From contig BEDY01000009.1 in assembly GCA_002335605.1 (NCBI GenBank), positions 310,001 to 374,000 of the forward strand: a stretch of 64,000 nt of DNA. Reading direction: 5' to 3'. Positions within the stretch are counted from its first letter, which is position 1. Every line of letters begins with the position of its first letter. Under the pieces are notes generated by a model. The model searched no databases. It was not told the origin of the DNA and saw only the letters and a program-made list of their open reading frames with translations. Origin of the DNA: Prillingera fragicola. Lineage: Eukaryota; Basidiomycota; Tremellomycetes; Trichosporonales; Trichosporonaceae. Of this stretch, positions 11,344 through 22,591 are shown one piece after another. The position numbers and the translations under genes were made by a program.

Positions 11344-13047
11344 TTATGCCGATAGTCCGGCGAGGTCACTGACAAATCCCTGAGTACCAGTGTCGTAGCC
11401 AGTGTATGAGTGAGCATAGCTCGCCGTAGTGGGCGTTCCCTGGCTCTGACTCTGAGGAGTTGTTTGCGCTGCGTATCCTGTACTCTGCTGGTAGTTGCTC
11501 TGCGCGTTGTAGAGCTGCTGCTGCGAATAGCCATAAGCACCCTGGCTACCATGTTGCGGGTAGTTCTGGGCGTTGTACTGCAGGGCGGGAGTGGTGCTGC
11601 TTGGCGGGGTGGTGCTGGCAGCAGTGGTACCAGCGTTGCTAGCAGCGCTGCTGTAGTGCGCCGACATATCGGCCACCAGTGGCCTGTAGTAAGCAGTTTG
11701 CGAAAAGTGGGCAGAGGCAGTCGAAGCCGTTGGAGGAACCGAGATTGGGGTGACACCTGCAGGCCAGTTGGCATAGCCAGACGCCGAGTGCGGAGCGTGC
11801 TCGACTGGGTACGAGTGGACAGCATAGACATTCTGGTGCGAGGACAGAGGAGTGAGGGCGTGGTGAAGCTCGGGAACAGAAGGTGTCGAGTCGAGACGCT
11901 TTCCACGCTTCAGGACACGGTTGTCATAGTCCATGTTCATATTCTCCTTGTTGGCCATCGAGTTCATAGCACCGAGCATGTCCTCGGGAGGCTCGTACGA
12001 GCGCTTGACGGGGGCGTTGGCGGCAGCAGGCGGCTTCTCAAAGAAGTCGATAGTGATCTCGGACCAAACAGGTCCCTCGTCAGGAGTAGCAGGAACGCCA
12101 CTCATTCGACGCTCGCGTGCACGGTCCTCGTTTGCCTTGCGCACCTCCTTGGCGATCAGGTAGATCTGGCGGAGCTCATAGTGTTGGCGAGGAGGAATGG
12201 ACGATGCGATCTCGGCGGTAGCAAAGTGAAGGCGGCTCACAGTGAGTTCGCGCAGATCGGGGGAAGTTGAAGCGGGTTTGGAAGAGTCACGAGCACGGGT
12301 AGCGGCCTGGACAATGCTAGCAAGCAGCCTAGGACGCTCATCCTTGTGCAAATGGTCGGGCTCAATGTGACGCATTCCGCGTGGCCACCAGGGTGGTGGG
12401 CGGCCCTCGTTGCCCTTCTTGTCCTTGTAGGGAAACTTGGTCTGCTTCTTGGGCTCGACGACTTTGATCCACGCCTTCAGAACGTTGGCGCAAACACTCT
12501 GGCCGAGGTGCTCAAACCGCGAGCGGTACTCGGCGTCGAGGGTATCAGGACGGACGGTGACAGAGTTGATGGGACGGGCGGGAATGGCCTTGGACGCGGA
12601 GAACGTTGACATGAGCTGGCCTGGTCCAGGAGCACTGCCCATGGACGCATCGACAGCTTCCAGAGAAGTGTCGGCCTCGTTCTCGTCGTCGTCTCCATCC
12701 TCATCTTCGTCGCCCTCCTGGCCCTCAATGCCAAAACGCTTCTCCTGTCGCTCGACCTCGGTCCAGCGCTCCTCGTTCTTCTGCTGAATCGAGGCTGCCC
12801 GACGACGCAACACATCCCAGTTGACGACTCCATCGCCTCGCTGTTGGTTTGTGTCGTCGTAAAAGTGTTCACTGGCATGGACCTCGATGCTTCCCTTGGG
12901 GGTTACACAAACAAGGAGGTAATGACTGCCATCGACGTGCGAGGCCTTGTTTGCCGCCTTGGTCACAAACTCGCGCTTCGTCTTCCAGTGACGGTTGCAC
13001 TTGGCAACCGAATGGTACGGCTCCTCACGCGATGGGATGCGCGGCAT
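11344..13047 (-). CDS. DUF2841-domain protein with Gln/Tyr/Ser-rich tail
   Basis: An uninterrupted 567-codon frame from MPRIPSREEPYHS to GLSA. The frame continues 24 codons upstream, but the ATG at 13047 is preferred because those codons look like leader. The N-terminal 80 residues form a compact block (KCNRHWKTKREFVTKAANKA). An acidic linker follows, then the diagnostic DUF2841 stretch: CANVLKAWIKVVEPKKQTKF, PPPWWPRGMRHIEPDHLHK and DERPRLLASI. The last 200 residues are low-complexity Ser/Thr/Ala/Gln/Tyr with repeated YSQQQLYNAQSNYQQ-like units, a composition like prion-type or condensate-forming tails. DUF2841 is fungus-specific and its function is not known to me; a nuclear regulatory role is only inference. 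No intron is needed. Confidence 0.75.
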   Translation of the reverse strand: MPRIPSREEPYHSVAKCNRHWKTKREFVTKAANKASHVDGSHYLLVCVTPKGSIEVHASEHFYDDTNQQRGDGVVNWDVLRRRAASIQQKNEERWTEVERQEKRFGIEGQEGDEDEDGDDDENEADTSLEAVDASMGSAPGPGQLMSTFSASKAIPARPINSVTVRPDTLDAEYRSRFEHLGQSVCANVLKAWIKVVEPKKQTKFPYKDKKGNEGRPPPWWPRGMRHIEPDHLHKDERPRLLASIVQAATRARDSSKPASTSPDLRELTVSRLHFATAEIASSIPPRQHYELRQIYLIAKEVRKANEDRARERRMSGVPATPDEGPVWSEITIDFFEKPPAAANAPVKRSYEPPEDMLGAMNSMANKENMNMDYDNRVLKRGKRLDSTPSVPELHHALTPLSSHQNVYAVHSYPVEHAPHSASGYANWPAGVTPISVPPTASTASAHFSQTAYYRPLVADMSAHYSSAASNAGTTAASTTPPSSTTPALQYNAQNYPQHGSQGAYGYSQQQLYNAQSNYQQSTGYAAQTTPQSQSQGTPTTASYAHSYTGYDTGTQGFVSDLAGLSA

Positions 13048-15455
13048 CGTGCACGCGAGGAAATAAGAATGAAAAGAGTGTGGGTTAAAAGAGTGTGGGT
13101 TGTCGGCACTCTGGAGCAAGTCAGCAGATGTTTGAATGTTTGGCGCAGGATTGCATCCACCCCCGCAGCCGCCCGCAAATGCTCGCTGGCTCTTTCGTGT
13201 TTATCGCTGCTGCGATGGGGGTGCGAGAGCGACTCACCAGACGCTACCGACCTGCGACTGGGTCGTGAGTGTTGCGAGACGTCCGATGGAAGAGAGAATG
13301 GACGGCGCGTACTTGCAGCGGACGATAGGTTGATACCAATGCCTGGAGAAGACAAGGAAGACTGGGGGTGCGAATGGGGAAAGGAGTGTGGGTTGGAATG
13401 GGCGAGAGGATAAACTGGGGAGACTGGACAGGGGGTAAAAAAGGATATGGTAGTGTCGGTTGGGCAGTGTTGAGAGGTTGAGATCTTGAATCGCCAGGGG
13501 GTGTAGAGGAGCAACGACAGTATAGAGATCAACTAGCAGCAGTGCCGACCGAGAGGAGCGAAAGCAGTCAACACGCGACCTTGGCCAGGCGCAGGACGGC
13601 TGTACTCACCGCAGGCAGCAGCTGCAACACCCACCGATGCCGGCAGCCCTGGAGCGAGGCCAATCGGCGCACGGCTAGGGGAGGCGACTGCCCCCGGTTT
13701 GCGTGCCTGAGGAAAAGGTCAGTCGCGTCCACAAAGGCCTCTGGCTTCAGGGACACTCAGGGCACGCCCTCGACAACCGTGCAGCCGGGTCAAGGCGGAA
13801 GAGCAGAGAAACTCCCCAGCAGCACGCGTCACGCAGGACTTTGTTTTGGCCTGTTGCTGCAAGGGATAAAGTCAACCATCAGCACCCTCTTGTTTGAAGC
13901 AGTGTTGTGACGTTTGCTATTGCTTTTGAATGGGGCCAAACCTCTGGCATAGGCGCAAATGCGGGACGACGAGGAACAGTACGCTACGCAGTGGAGAGCT
14001 ACATGCCAGCAGCGCGTGATTTGCATCTGTTTCTGGAAAGAACACCTCAACGGCCGTGCACCAAACAGATTGTTCGGCTTTGTACGCGCTATGCCGAGTT
14101 CACGGCGCGCGTCCAGGACGGAGGATGTCTGGTACCTACAAGGGTGCACGCCAGGGCTGTGGCTCTCTGCTTGAGCTCTGACCGCCGTCTGATCCTTCAA
14201 CCCTCTGTCCGATCTCAGCGCCTGCCTCTGATCCGTTGCCCACAGCGGCCAGTTGTCTCTGCTCCTGTCGTCATGTTGTTCCTGCTCCAAGTCCTGGACT
14301 CCCTGCGTGGCTCAAACTCCAAAACTCGGTCTAACCAGGTGGTCCGGCAACACAATGGCCTTGACCCCTTGGGCCGTGGCCCGACAGACCCTGCTTTACC
14401 AGGTCCATTATGGCTTACTCTCCGCTCCAACACCACACAAACCCTAGCGGTCTCGTCCGGACCCCGCTCCTGCCTCCTGCTCCAAATGCGATTTCCGCTG
14501 CTTTATGAGGATCCTCGGGTGCTCGGTTAGAGGCCAGAATAGATGTAGTCGTAGTCCACAGCGGCTGGCCGCTAGCGCCCAAGTCTCCACATTTGTTTAC
14601 CTTGGTCTTGGGATCTTGGTCGTCGGCGTCGACCTGCTTTCTGATGCAGAGATTGCGTTACACTTTAGGGCAGCACAGCTCCGCTGGACTCGGCTTTCGT
14701 TCCTCTGTACCTGTAGTGGCGGTGTACGTGGACGATGCATCACAAGGAGGTCCGCCTTGATTATTTTCCAACACACACTCCAGGCTCACGAGAGAAATCA
14801 TGCGCGCCTGTGCGCTCAATGGGCTTAACGTTGTTAAACAACGTCCGGCACAAACACCGGGTGCAGCATTGTTTCATGGCAAGTCAGAGCGACGCACAAG
14901 CACCAAGAGGCACAACAAGCATGAATGCCAAGGCCGTGCACCACAGTCCTTCCTCGCCCCAGAACTATGGCTGAACCCACAACCCAGACCGCATCATGTC
15001 TTGCTTGTGTCAGAGGCAACCTAGCAGCTGTCAACGAAACACATGCCCAAGGACTAACGTCCAGCTGACGTTGTCTCTCCAGGGATCTGGCGATCCTCAC
15101 CTGCACCTGCTGTTAATGGTAGCAACCATCAGTACGTGATCCAGCGTGATGGCCAACGTGATCGTGTTCTGTCACGCATGTCGGCAAATGGCCACCTCGG
15201 CCGTATCCACCGGTCACCCATGCCCACTTGCACCAGCACCATGCTGTTATCTGGCCCATCAGGTGGTGGGCTCGGAATGCCACTAACAGTCTGTCCTCGA
15301 TAGGCGGAACCGGTGGCCACCCCCATTGTTGAGGGACAAGTCAGACAGCATGATATGCAATGCAAGTTGTAGATATGTACACAGATACAGAACAGAAAGA
15401 AACCCGCCCCTACGCAGAGGCGTCGTCGACGGTGAGACGGCGCATCCTGGACACT
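13048..15455. other. 2.4-kb region without a recognisable gene
   Basis: The first 500 bp upstream of 13047 are pyrimidine-rich on the minus strand and fit the promoter and leader of the DUF2841 gene. From 13,550 to 15,455 there is a 207-codon plus-strand frame (13907-14530), but its residues look like translated noncoding DNA and no domain is visible. The right end holds the 3' UTR of FCP1. Confidence 0.4.
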
Positions 15456-18418
15456 CTAGGCTGCGTCAGCCATACTGTCGGCAAGCATCTTTGCGAACTC
15501 GTCCTCGTCATCATCGTCTTCGGAAGCAGCCTCCGCATCCGAGCTGCCTCCTGCGCCCTCTCCTCCTCTATCGCCCTCGGGTTGGTGTGCTGAACGAAGA
15601 CTGTTGTCCTTGTACACCATCTTGTTCTCCTCGGGGACCTCGTCGTCGCTGCTTGGCGCACTGAGCATGAACAGCTTGCGCTTCTTGCGAGGTGGATAAG
15701 ACGGTATGTCTGTGGGCTGAGGCTGTCGTATTTCTTCCAGCGGCAAGTTCTCCTCGTCGGCATACCGCACGTGCTTGGGCTCGGCAATGTCTGGAGTGGC
15801 AGCACGAGATGACAATATGGATGGTCCGGGAGTCGCAGCCCGAGACCAACGGGAGGGGGATCGCTCGCGGCGTCGAGCAAGTCTGTGTTGGAGTTAGCGA
15901 CGCTGCAGGACACTGACAGAGCGAGTTTGGTCAATTCTCAGTTGCACTTACGCCGCGGCCTTCCCTTCCTCAGTGTCACTTCCGCTACTGGAGTCATCAT
16001 CGCCGTCTCCTTCCGACTCGGTGTCGCTGCCTTCGGCGAGAAACTTGTCGAATTCGGCCTGCGCAGCGTCATCCCAGCCTCCAAGGTCTGGTGGACCGCC
16101 GCTGTCACCATTCTCAAGATTCTTGGGCGAGTCGGGGCGCGACGGTGGCGAGGATTTTGTTCCTGTCTCTCCCAGAGCGAGATACGCCCCCTCGGGGATG
16201 TGCTTCCACTCGGCAATGCTTTGCTGGAGCCAGGCGAGCCACACGACACGCACGTTGGGCATACGTGCAGCCTTGTACATCTTCTCAGTACCCGTCGCGG
16301 CAGTGACGACATGGGTCACGCGATCACTCAGTTCGAGATCGCACACTGCTCCAAATTGCTCGGCGAGCTGCCAAATTTCGGACTTCTCTGGCTTGGTCGT
16401 GCGAGGAATGACGCCGGTGAAGACAATAACGCAGCCTCGCAAGACCTGGTCCTTCATCTCCTCAATGAGCAGAGGCGTGTCACACTGCAGCGGCAGTGCC
16501 GATGACGACTGGTCCCGTTCATCGTACGCTTGATAGTAGTCATCGTGGATGTGCGTCAAGATCTGGAGACGGTTAGTACTCTCGTGGCAAAACTAGACCC
16601 ACCTTGCTGATGCGGTTCAGCTCATAGTCATTGTCGTTCAGCAGTGCGCGCCGATGGTGATGGTGATGATGGTGGTGGTGATGCTGTTGCTCAGTCTGGG
16701 AGCCAGCATCACTTGCGATCGCGCTCGCAGAGGCGTCCTCCCCTTCATGCTCCCCCTTTGGCGCATCCCTGTCCTCCTTGGCGCCTTCGTCTGTAGCCGA
16801 TTCAGGCTGTGTGACCTCCTCGGCCGGACTTGCGCCATTCACCTCGTGGTTGGTCGGTCCGTCCTCGTTGTCGTCGTCCTCTTCCTCGTGGCCAATCTCC
16901 TCCTCTAGCTTGGCCAGCGGGCGATTCTCAGCCAGCTCGTCCAGAAGCTTTGCCTGACGAGCGAGGCCCTCGTCGGTACTAGGGATGTCACCTGGCGACG
17001 AAGCAGGGGTGGGCTGGCCAGGAATGGGAGAGACAGTTGGTTTTGTAGGTGGAAGGAAGGCGCCGTTAATGTCGCCAATGCCAACGAAAAAGTCGTCTAT
17101 TTGATTAGCATTCTGGCCTTGCAAGGAGCGACTCACAAGGTATGACCTTGACAAGGTTGGGGCTATCACCCCAAACATCGGAGCGATCATCAATGATCAC
17201 AACCATGCTCTGGTCCGTAGGGAATAACCGCATGAGACTCTTGGAGCTCATGCTTCCACTCTCATCACGACTGATGATTCGCCCGCCAAAGATCTTGCCA
17301 TCGGGATCGACGACTTTGCAGATGGCATCGGCGTATGTGCGGGTGCCCATGGTGTAGACGTGCATTTCGTAGCGCTTTGACATGTTGTCAAGAAAGCCTG
17401 TGAGTCCCGGCCTAAGATGTTAGCCTGTGTTGATCTCGCTGTAACGTACCTGGGCTTAGTGTAGTACCACCGCACGGGCTGAGAGGTGCTGCCACCACCC
17501 GAAGGTACATCGTCGGCAAGTTGGAAGCGCGCGACGTCAGCAAGAGCGCCTGCGTTGGGGTTTCTCTCCTTCTTCGCAGCCACTGGAGAGCCTGGAGGCG
17601 TGGTCGTCTCCTCGTCGGTCTTGCCCTTTTCTGATGCAGCCTTTGCCTGCTTGTCGTCCTCGGCTTTTTCTTCCTCGATCTCGGTCATCCACTCGCCTAC
17701 TGTAGGGTCGACAGTGGTGTGAATGATTGTCTGATCCAAGTCAACAATCAATGCCAGTCGACGAGAGTCCAAGAGTTCATTGCGAGTCACTGAATCGAGC
17801 CGCCGCGCCTCCTAAATTGTCAGTAGTGCCCCCTGATCCGTGCACTCACGTCGGTCGACACTGTGACGCCAAGAGAGTCGTGGGCCATCTCAAAGCTACC
17901 AGGGTACCGTGAGGGTCCTGCTTTGTTGCTCTCCTTGGGCTGTGACAAATAGTCCTCCCTGCGACAGTCAGCTCGGTTCACATTCGTCAACTCACGCTGT
18001 AAGGTCGGCCCCACATATTCCACACATCCCATGAATCTGCACAGGATGTGTGCAGGGCTGCTCAATCTTTATGACCGATTTCCTAATGTCAGCTGATATG
18101 TTCTAGACAAGACACTCACTTGCCCTGCCGCTGTTCAATGCGCATACCAGTGCTCACACCAGCTGTCCATCCCTCCACCGTGCCCTCAATGGGGCTCTCC
18201 CAGCTGCCGACCATGTCGTCTTTCCACTCTTCTGGGGATGGATCGTTTCCTGCATTGACCTTTTTCTGGAGCTTGTCCTTCTTGGTGGCCGACATGAAGC
18301 TGTACTCGATCAGACGATCACCCCTCCGAACGCTGGCGCCTGGGGAGACGACCAAGCGTGTGATGGTGATCGGCCATGGCAGCTCTCCTGGCAATGAGAG
18401 AGGTGTTGCATCGCCCAT
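15456..18418 (-). CDS. FCP1: RNA polymerase II CTD phosphatase FCP1
   Basis: Eight exons: 18418-18120, 18082-17996, 17958-17850, 17811-17450, 17411-17137, 17096-16603, 16562-15952 and 15882-15456; total 2664 nt, 887 aa. The protein removes phosphate from the heptad repeats of Rpb1 to recycle RNA polymerase II in the nucleus. Residues 1-100 resemble the lipoyl-like N-terminal fold of FCP1 (ITRLVVSPGASVRRGDRLI...ESPIEGTVEGW). A CTH...HGMCGICGADLT motif follows. The catalytic FCPH domain has LIVDLDQTIIHTT (near 189; first Asp is the phospho-acceptor), HVYTMGTRTYA and VIIDDRSDVWG, then VIPYDFFVGIGDINGAF. A BRCT domain (GCVIVFTGVIPR...VVWLAWLQQSI) sits near 565-655, and the tail is acidic. An insert of ten histidines precedes the BRCT domain. 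Six introns are only 37-40 nt. Confidence 0.95.
16653..16683 (-). repeat. CAY codon repeat encoding poly-His inside FCP1
   Basis: Near-perfect trinucleotide repeat (CAC/CAT on the minus strand) giving ten consecutive histidines in exon 6 of FCP1, between the catalytic and BRCT domains. It lies in a disordered acidic linker, so length changes are probably tolerated. Confidence 0.8.
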
Positions 18419-18772
18419 TGCGGCGAGCTATGATATGGCTCAGTTCAGTTGAAGACGAGTTGTAGATTGGTGGAGAAATAAACTGATGGTGTGCAAGGTG
18501 ATGGGCAACAATAGAAGGCGGTTAATGACGCCGGATCAGTACCAGCAGTGGGTGTCGGGTGAACTTCGCAATGACGATCAGAGTGTCATCCGTGGGAGAG
18601 TAATGGCTTAAAGGGGAGGTGTTGATAAATACACATCCCTCTCTGTCCTGCTGCGCGCTGCGCAATGCTCTCAAATAAAAAAGTCTGTCTGATTAGCATC
18701 CGTTACTGCTGCCGGAGCGCGCAGGATCCACGCACGCGGGGGTTGCTACTGTATACGCTGCGTAGCTGCGTA

Positions 18773-19324
18773 CTAGCAAAAGCGTCGCGTCCTATGCAGA
18801 GTGGCGACCCTGTCAGACACTGATACCAAGGCCACAAGGCCCCGTTGCACATGGCCACTCCTTGGCCTCGCACAGTCCACGACGACACACGAGTTCGTTG
18901 TACAGTCTCCCACACTCTCCATCAGTACTGTTCCACAGATCATCAGATCGATCGCCAGACCGCCGACAATCTCTCCAGTCAGCCCCAGACACCGCGGCAC
19001 ATATTTCAGGGCCTTTTATCTTGGCCCGAGACTTGACGTGGGTTCGGCTGTTGTTAAACCGCGACTGTCTACCTGCTTCTTGGACACGTTCTCCACGTAG
19101 CATTGACAGGTCACCATCCCCCCCACTCCATATTGGACCTCTGCGACCTTGCGCGCCATCTCGTGAGTGTCTCCACAGTGTGCCATCTCTTGCTCCACAA
19201 AGAGGTGGCACGTCACATCGGCCGTGGGCTTTGCAACGACGATCTGGTTCACATATCCACTCGTGTCGCGCCCTCTGGGCTGAGAGTTTCGCACTCTCGG
19301 GATATGCTTCGACCCACCTAGCAT
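18773..19324 (-). CDS. Possible small gene of unknown function, divergent from the mannosyltransferase
   Basis: Two open stretches on the minus strand look protein-like. The first runs from ATG 19324 to about 19073 and includes VVAKPTADVTCHLFVEQEM and VAEVQYGVGGMVTCQCYVEN. The second is 19000-18773 (IVGGLAIDLMICGTVLMESV). An intron from GTAGAC after KKQ to the AG behind GGGGCTGACTGGAG would join them in frame, giving a short Cys-containing product. The donor is weak, the start is uncertain and no family is recognised. It could equally be noncoding leader DNA of the adjoining genes. Confidence 0.3.
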
Positions 19325-19444
19325 TCCTCTGGCAATGAGAACCGGACGCTGTTGTGCGTGACGCGCGAGCTAATCCATGTTCAGGAATTCTGAGGACGCG
19401 TCTTTGTCGGTCTTTGGATCTTTCCCGTCTCGGACCTAGCAGCC

Positions 19445-20789
19445 ATGATGCCAATGGTTGGACCGCGCTGGCGGTATGTTGGCGGCGCCGTGGGCATTCT
19501 CGTGAGTACTTTGGCAGTTGTGCGATTTTTGCATTGAGCTGCGCATCGTCGTGGCATCCCGCAGCATAGTTACCTGACGACGCCTCCAGGTGACGCTCCA
19601 CCTCATACTCGCCCACCACCTTTCGTTCTGGCCATCATTCAAGGGCTCGTCATCGTCGGCAGTGTGGGAGGGCTCCGCGGCCGACCCCTCGTGGGGTGCT
19701 CGCGTTCCTACTGGTGAAGAGCTGCGGGTCATGTCGGCTGCAAACGCCCAGCAGCTCAAGGATAGGAGGCGCGCCAATGCTGCGTTCGTTGTCCTCGCTC
19801 GTAACTCGGACCTGTGGCAGTTTTTGGAGTCCATGCGTCAAATGGAGGACCGGTTCAACCACTGGGCTCAGTACGACTACGTCTTCTTGAACGATGAGGA
19901 GTTTGACGAGAACTTTAAGAAGCACACGCAGTCTATGACCAAGGCCAAGTGCCACTACGGTTTGATTCCCTCAGAGCACTGGAACCAGCCAGACTGGTGA
20001 GTACCGCTGCTTCAATCATGTTCTGACTGTGCAGGATTGATGAGGAGAAGGCAAAGGCTGCTCGTGCTGAGATGGTCCGCAAAAAGGTCATCTACGGGCA
20101 CTCGGTCCCGTACCGCAACATGTGTCGCTTCAACTCTGGCTTCTTCTTCCACCACCCGCTCCTTGCCAACTTTGACTACTACTGGCGCGTCGAGCCTCAT
20201 GTCAAGTTCTTCTGCGACCTCAGTGAGTCAAGCAGGCTTCTCGGTCCGGGTTCCCACTGACGCTGCAGACTACGACCCCTTCCTGGTCATGCAGGACAAG
20301 AAGAAGGTCTATGGCTTCACCATCTCGCTGTACGAGTATGCCGAGACCATTCCTACTCTCTGGAACGCTACCAAGGAGTTTATCAACCAGCATCCCGAGT
20401 ACCTGCCCAAGGACAATGCCATGTCATTCATCTCGGACGACGGCGGCAACGAGTACAACCGCTGCCACTTTTGGTCCAACTTTGAGATTGCCGACCTTCG
20501 TTTCTGGCGCGACAAGCCGTACACCGAGTACTTTAACCACCTCGACAGGCAGGGTGGCTTCTATTATGAGCGGTGGGGAGACGCGCCTGTCCACTCGCTT
20601 GGCGCCGCGCTCTTTGCCAGCAAGGATCAGATTCACTTTTTCGACGACATTGGATACAGGCACGAGCCCTTCCAGCATTGCCCCCAGGGCGAGGCTCATG
20701 CTCGTGGCCAGTGCATCTGTGACCCCAACGACACGTTTGACTGGGAGTGGTACAGCTGCACCAAGCGCTACGTCGACATGTTCAAGTAG
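19445..20789 (+). CDS. GT15 alpha-1,2-mannosyltransferase (KRE2/KTR family)
   Basis: Four exons: 19445-19501, 19590-19996, 20035-20222 and 20269-20789; 1173 nt, 390 aa. It is a Golgi type II membrane enzyme that transfers mannose from GDP-mannose onto O- and N-linked mannans. The N-terminus has a short cytosolic tail and an anchor ([19 protein letters not shown]). The lumenal catalytic domain starts with [20 protein letters not shown] and contains [37 protein letters not shown] and [13 protein letters not shown]. It also has [19 protein letters not shown], whose Glu (near 290) matches the catalytic residue of the family, and [15 protein letters not shown]. The length suits the family. Intron 1 (88 nt) separates the cytosolic tail and start of the anchor from the rest. 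Which KTR member it is cannot be told from the sequence alone. Confidence 0.93.
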
Positions 20790-21098
20790 TAACGTGACGT
20801 AACGAGTCGAAGGGATTGACCCCCCTGTAGAGTAGTGAGAGTAGTGGCGACACGCAGAAGACTACAGTATATCCAGCGCCAGCGCTATGCATTCACATGA
20901 CCATGGTGTGCGTACGAGAAGACATTGAGATCTCAACGACCAGGTTTCAGTGTGCCTGCAGTTCTGCAACAACGCTAAATACGCATAGGACGCGTAGCTC
21001 CGCGCGAATCTGGGGTCAGCGACATGACGATGTGGGGACCCACCATAGTCGACGACCTGATTCCAAACGCCGGGTTGCTCTTGGTTGTCAGCAAACCC
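20790..21098. other. Convergent intergenic region
   Basis: 309 bp between the mannosyltransferase stop and the last mapped stop of the RRM gene. Part of it (21,053 leftwards) stays open in the RRM gene frame if one more intron is assumed. Otherwise it holds 3' UTRs. Confidence 0.4.
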
Positions 21099-22345
21099 CT
21101 ATCGTGACATTAGGCACATACGCGGGCCAAGGTACGGAGTTTGATGAGCCACCATGACGTTCTTGTGCACCATTTCGGCATGGTTTTGATAGTTGGGCTG
21201 CTGCACCTGCTGTTGGACGACCTTGTTCTTGTACGGGGCTCCACCGTTGGCGGGGTTGAGGAAGCCTGCCTGCTGCATCTGCTGCATTTGCTGGCGATGG
21301 TGCAGGGGCACGCGGTTGAAGTTTACGCCCCCGTGCGAGTTGGTCGGGAGGAAAGGAAGAGGAGCGCGTTGCTGGATATCTGGTGGTGTGAGTGGGAGGA
21401 TAATTATTAATTTAAGCAATTAATTTACCATTGCCCGAACGGCGGTAGGTAGTGCCACCGTTGTCCTTGTCGTGGGTAGGAGGAGGGACGGGGGGCTTGC
21501 CGTTCGTATGGGCCGAGAGGCTAGTCGTGATCTTCTTGCCTTGGAACTCGCTGCATGTCAGAGTGGGACTGAGAGAGCGACTTACTGGTTCTCAAACCAG
21601 CGCATGACACGGATGCTGTTGTCAACGTTGTGGCAGTTCATGAAGGCAATGCTGCCGAGTGTCAGTCCAGACAAATTAATGTTGGAATTAAATCACCCCT
21701 TGCTCTTGCCGTTACACTTGTGCTCGAGGAAGGTGATATCCTTGAAGGTGAGGTAGACCTTGGCGAGGGCAGCGGCCTCAATGAGATCGGCGTCCGACGT
21801 GAACTGCTGTCAGAGTACAACTTCTCAGTGTCACATACCCAATGGAGATCAGACACCTGAAGGACACTGTGAGAGCCCCCCGAGATGTTACGCGTGCCGG
21901 TAGCAACGTTGTAGGCAGGGGCTTCGACCATCTCCTCTTCCTTGCGGACCTCGTGCTGCTGTTGCTGCTCGTCGCCACCCTTGGCAGCAGCAGATACTTT
22001 CTGAGGGGTGAAGGGCTCCGCTTCCGCAGAGAGGTACGAGCTGACGCTGGAAGGCTGGGAACATGAGTACCAGGCTCTTGCTTTATCTGCGTACAGTGCT
22101 CGGAGCCGTATCCATGTTGCAATCGTGCTCGCTGGAGTAAACTTGGATCTTCTCGGTCCTGGTGGGAGTAGTCGGCTCGGTGGGCGGCGAGGCGGTGGTA
22201 CCGTGCACGGTCTGGCAGGTACATGATGGGCAGCAAACGGTCAAGAGGGTCGCGGTTAGCCAGGAAGGTCCCTGCGTAGGTCTCTACTCACCTGTTGAGA
22301 CTCGAGCTCAGCCTTGGCAGCGTCAGGCATGTCGGCGTCGGCCAT
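21099..22345 (-). CDS. RRM-domain RNA-binding protein, CPSF6/CFIm68-like
   Basis: Seven exons: 22345-22292, 22211-22095, 22054-21839, 21803-21697, 21651-21586, 21550-21429 and 21379-21099; 963 nt, 320 aa. The acidic N-terminus (MADADMPDAAKAELESQQ) leads to one RRM at about 122-200. RNP2 is VLQVSDLHW, followed by FTSDADLIEAAALAKV. RNP1 is NGKSKGIAFMNC, within FLEHKCNGKSKGIAFM, then RVMRWFENHEFQGKKITTSL. The pattern DLHWFTSDADL...FLEHK.NGKSKGIA...FENHEFQGK is close to the RRM of cleavage factor Im large subunit (CPSF6), which binds the small subunit and RNA in mRNA 3'-end processing. The C-terminus is Gln/Asn/Pro-rich. At the end, CCGC|GTATGT is a good donor, so a further exon (acceptor near 21,053) may replace the last five codons. 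The RRM itself is split by two introns. Confidence 0.8.
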
Positions 22346-22591
22346 GTTGATCAGGTGATCTGTGGTAGTCTCGTTTGTAACGGTGCGGGGCGTGCAACTA
22401 AGCCGCGGTAGACAAACAGAGGGGAATGAAGAGAAGGAAAGTAAGAGAGTGAGTGAAAATACAAACTTGAGTGGAGGGAAGACAGTCAGTGTTGTTCCAT
22501 GTGAGGGGTGGCGGTCCGTCGAGTGACGTGTGTTGAGGTGCGCCCTATGATCTGCATGGATGGCCCGGAATTTTGTACAAGTGTCAATGCT

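Noticed and set aside
11410..12270. 286-codon plus-strand frame opposite the DUF2841 gene
   Set aside because: It is the antisense shadow of a strongly supported coding region; its residues show no family features.
13907..14530. 207-codon plus-strand frame
   Set aside because: Residue composition is that of translated noncoding DNA, with no domain and no leader or splice context.
18813..19619. 268-codon minus-strand frame with many Arg and Cys
   Set aside because: It overlaps the mannosyltransferase first exons in antisense and lacks any domain; only the alternative frames at 18773-19324 were kept, at low confidence.
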